From Candidatus Heimdallarchaeota archaeon (lineage in GTDB: Archaea; Asgardarchaeota; Heimdallarchaeia; Heimdallarchaeales; Kariarchaeaceae): a DNA stretch of 64,000 nucleotides. The notes below the pieces were generated by a model that made no database searches, was not told where the DNA came from, and saw only the letters and a list, made by a program, of their open reading frames with translations. The first letter of the stretch is position 1; the number at the start of each line of letters is the position of its first letter. Below are positions 62,814 through 64,000 of the stretch, piece after piece. The stretch covers positions 1 to 64,000 of the forward strand of contig JASBSB010000003.1 of the NCBI GenBank assembly GCA_030149205.1. The letters are read 5' to 3'. The translations under genes were made by a program, and so were the position numbers.

Positions 62814-64000
62814 TTATACAGGAATTGGGAATGATAATGTTGCGGCAATTACAGCAAGAACCAGCATTATTTTACTGTGAGGTGGAAGCTCACTTATATG
62901 ATTTAATACATCAAGGCTTCCATATCTCCCTGTGAAAAAGAAAAGAAGCAGCGCTAAATATACAAGACCATTCATTACCAGTAATAAAATTACGAGAAGT
63001 GAAAGTAGCATGGACTTCTGCTCACCTAAGCTTATTCTAAATAGGGTTCCACCATTGAACTGGTAAATAGGAAGAAACTGTATACCTGTTAAATAAATAA
63101 ACCCATATGCAATTAATGAGTAAGGAGAGAGCAGATAATTCGATGTGTATGACCCCGAAAAATTTAGTAATCCTAAATATTTTCCTAAATTAGTAAACAA
63201 TACCAACACAAGAGGTTCAAAGTTTCCTGAAACAAGAATTGACCTTACACCAAAAAGATGGGCTGCCTGGGCATCTAGAGTATTAGTAGAGATAAGTAGA
63301 AAGAAAGCAACAAGAGAAATCAACCAAACAATGAAGTTACCATAAAAGGAAACGTTGAATAGAGTCCCTTTATTGATGATCTTTTTCTTTTCTAATAGCA
63401 AATTTCCTAAGGTTCCTAATTCAAAGTAAGGTATAATTGGGATAGGAACAGATCTAACTGATTCTTCATTATTTATCTGAGAATTAAAGAGTTGAATTTT
63501 TGAACGTATTAAAACTATAGAAATTACTATCAAAGAAAAGATGCCTGCTTGAATGAGCATGTCCGCAGAGGATGGTAAAGTAAAAAGGCTTAGATAACCA
63601 GTTTCTAAGTGATTGATTGAGTTATTATATCGAAGAACCTCGAAATAACCAGACATTAATATTGTTAAGATGGTAAAAACCCAAAATAATCTATTCCATT
63701 TTTGAAATGTGTTCGAATTAGACCCTGAAGATCTATAGCTATAAACAAGGAGAAAGGAGTCTTTCCTCCTTCCAATTGGATATGCATTCGGGGTTAACCC
63801 AGCGTTAATTGATCGACATTCAGTAACTAGATCAGTAAATGTTTTATCAAGATTAGTTGGAACCTTAACTTCAAAAATTGGAGGAGAGATGGCTTTTGTA
63901 TTAATTATTGGGAACTTTTCCTCTGTGAGGTCTATAAGATCATTTAGTTTAAGGTCAAATTTTTTTCCTTTTGGACCGTCAAAGCTTACCACTACATTTT
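62814..64000 (-). CDS. site-2-protease-like membrane protein lacking zinc motifs (partial)
   Basis: At least 392 residues; the frame is open to the window edge and the GTG at 63992 need not be the true start. There are about seven membrane segments. The middle part is M50 (S2P)-like: IPYFELGTLGNLLLEKKKII then TLFNVSFYGNFIVWLIS matches the 'GTLG...ALFDVGxAGPLAGF' block, and LPIYQFNGGTLFRISLG matches 'NLLPxxxLDGG'. The HExxH that should precede the first block is absent (the segment reads LIVISIVLIRSKIQ), and the metal-binding Asp of LDGG is Asn. It is therefore probably a pseudoprotease, as plant EGY3. It lies 37 bases upstream of the signal peptidase gene. Confidence 0.7.
   Translation of the reverse strand, partial: NVVVSFDGPKGKKFDLKLNDLIDLTEEKFPIINTKAISPPIFEVKVPTNLDKTFTDLVTECRSINAGLTPNAYPIGRRKDSFLLVYSYRSSGSNSNTFQKWNRLFWVFTILTILMSGYFEVLRYNNSINHLETGYLSLFTLPSSADMLIQAGIFSLIVISIVLIRSKIQLFNSQINNEESVRSVPIPIIPYFELGTLGNLLLEKKKIINKGTLFNVSFYGNFIVWLISLVAFFLLISTNTLDAQAAHLFGVRSILVSGNFEPLVLVLFTNLGKYLGLLNFSGSYTSNYLLSPYSLIAYGFIYLTGIQFLPIYQFNGGTLFRISLGEQKSMLLSLLVILLLVMNGLVYLALLLFFFTGRYGSLDVLNHISELPPHSKIMLVLAVIAATLSFPIPV

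Overview
The window looks like a chromosomal segment of an Asgard archaeon, most likely of the Heimdallarchaeia group. The reasons are a Rab-like small GTPase, a second degenerate GTPase, several longin-like proteins, a Get3-type ATPase next to a protein resembling the eukaryotic TRAP-beta (SSR2) subunit, an ER-type (Ser/His) signal peptidase, a Naa10-like acetyltransferase and an archaeal class III (pilin) signal peptide. The DNA is AT-rich. Genes are densely packed on both strands, many starts are GTG or TTG, and several starts lie about 25 bases after a TATA-like element, as expected for leaderless archaeal mRNAs. I see no CRISPR array, transposase, rRNA or confident tRNA. The group assignment is inference from gene content; no marker phylogeny was possible.

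Layout. 1-9.3 kb: a DUF3179 surface protein, a DUF457/YdjM-like membrane protein, a 1000-residue protein with a longin-like N-terminus, a HAD phosphatase, a CPA1 Na+/H+ antiporter and a BtuF-like metal-ligand-binding protein. 9.3-17.2 kb: de novo pyrimidine synthesis (pyrF, pyrE, pyrC, pyrB, pyrI) on both strands, interrupted by an M3 oligopeptidase, a Rab-like GTPase and a possible tubby/LOR-fold protein. 17.2-27 kb: winged-helix regulator with a membrane protein, an ABC-2 exporter pair, a DUF58 protein, a cyclic-2,3-diphosphoglycerate-synthetase-like protein, a prenyl diphosphate synthase, a bacterial-type glutamate dehydrogenase and a phosphoribosyltransferase. 27-36.4 kb: a large surface protein, MscS channel, amidohydrolase, RHH regulator, a response-regulator/longin fusion, enolase and a methyl-accepting protein.

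36.4-43.6 kb is a run of proteins typical of Asgard trafficking or signalling gene sets: a degenerate GTPase, two longin-like proteins, a coiled-coil protein, a large helical protein and a TPR-like protein. 43.7-54.7 kb holds a surface protein, folE and a four-gene membrane operon (transglutaminase-like, giant Ig-like surface protein with DUF4129-like tail, DUF4129-like protein, DUF4350-like protein) in which the transglutaminase-like domain lacks its catalytic Cys. 54.8-58.7 kb has tmk, threonine aldolase and a second methyl-accepting protein.

58.8-64 kb is the most striking region: Get3/ArsA ATPase, TRAP-beta-like protein, a pilin-like protein, Naa10-like acetyltransferase, ER-type signal peptidase with an extra C-terminal extracellular domain, and a site-2-protease-like membrane protein lacking its zinc-binding motifs. 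Together they read as a compact archaeal counterpart of ER membrane-protein targeting, processing and quality control. This grouping is my inference.
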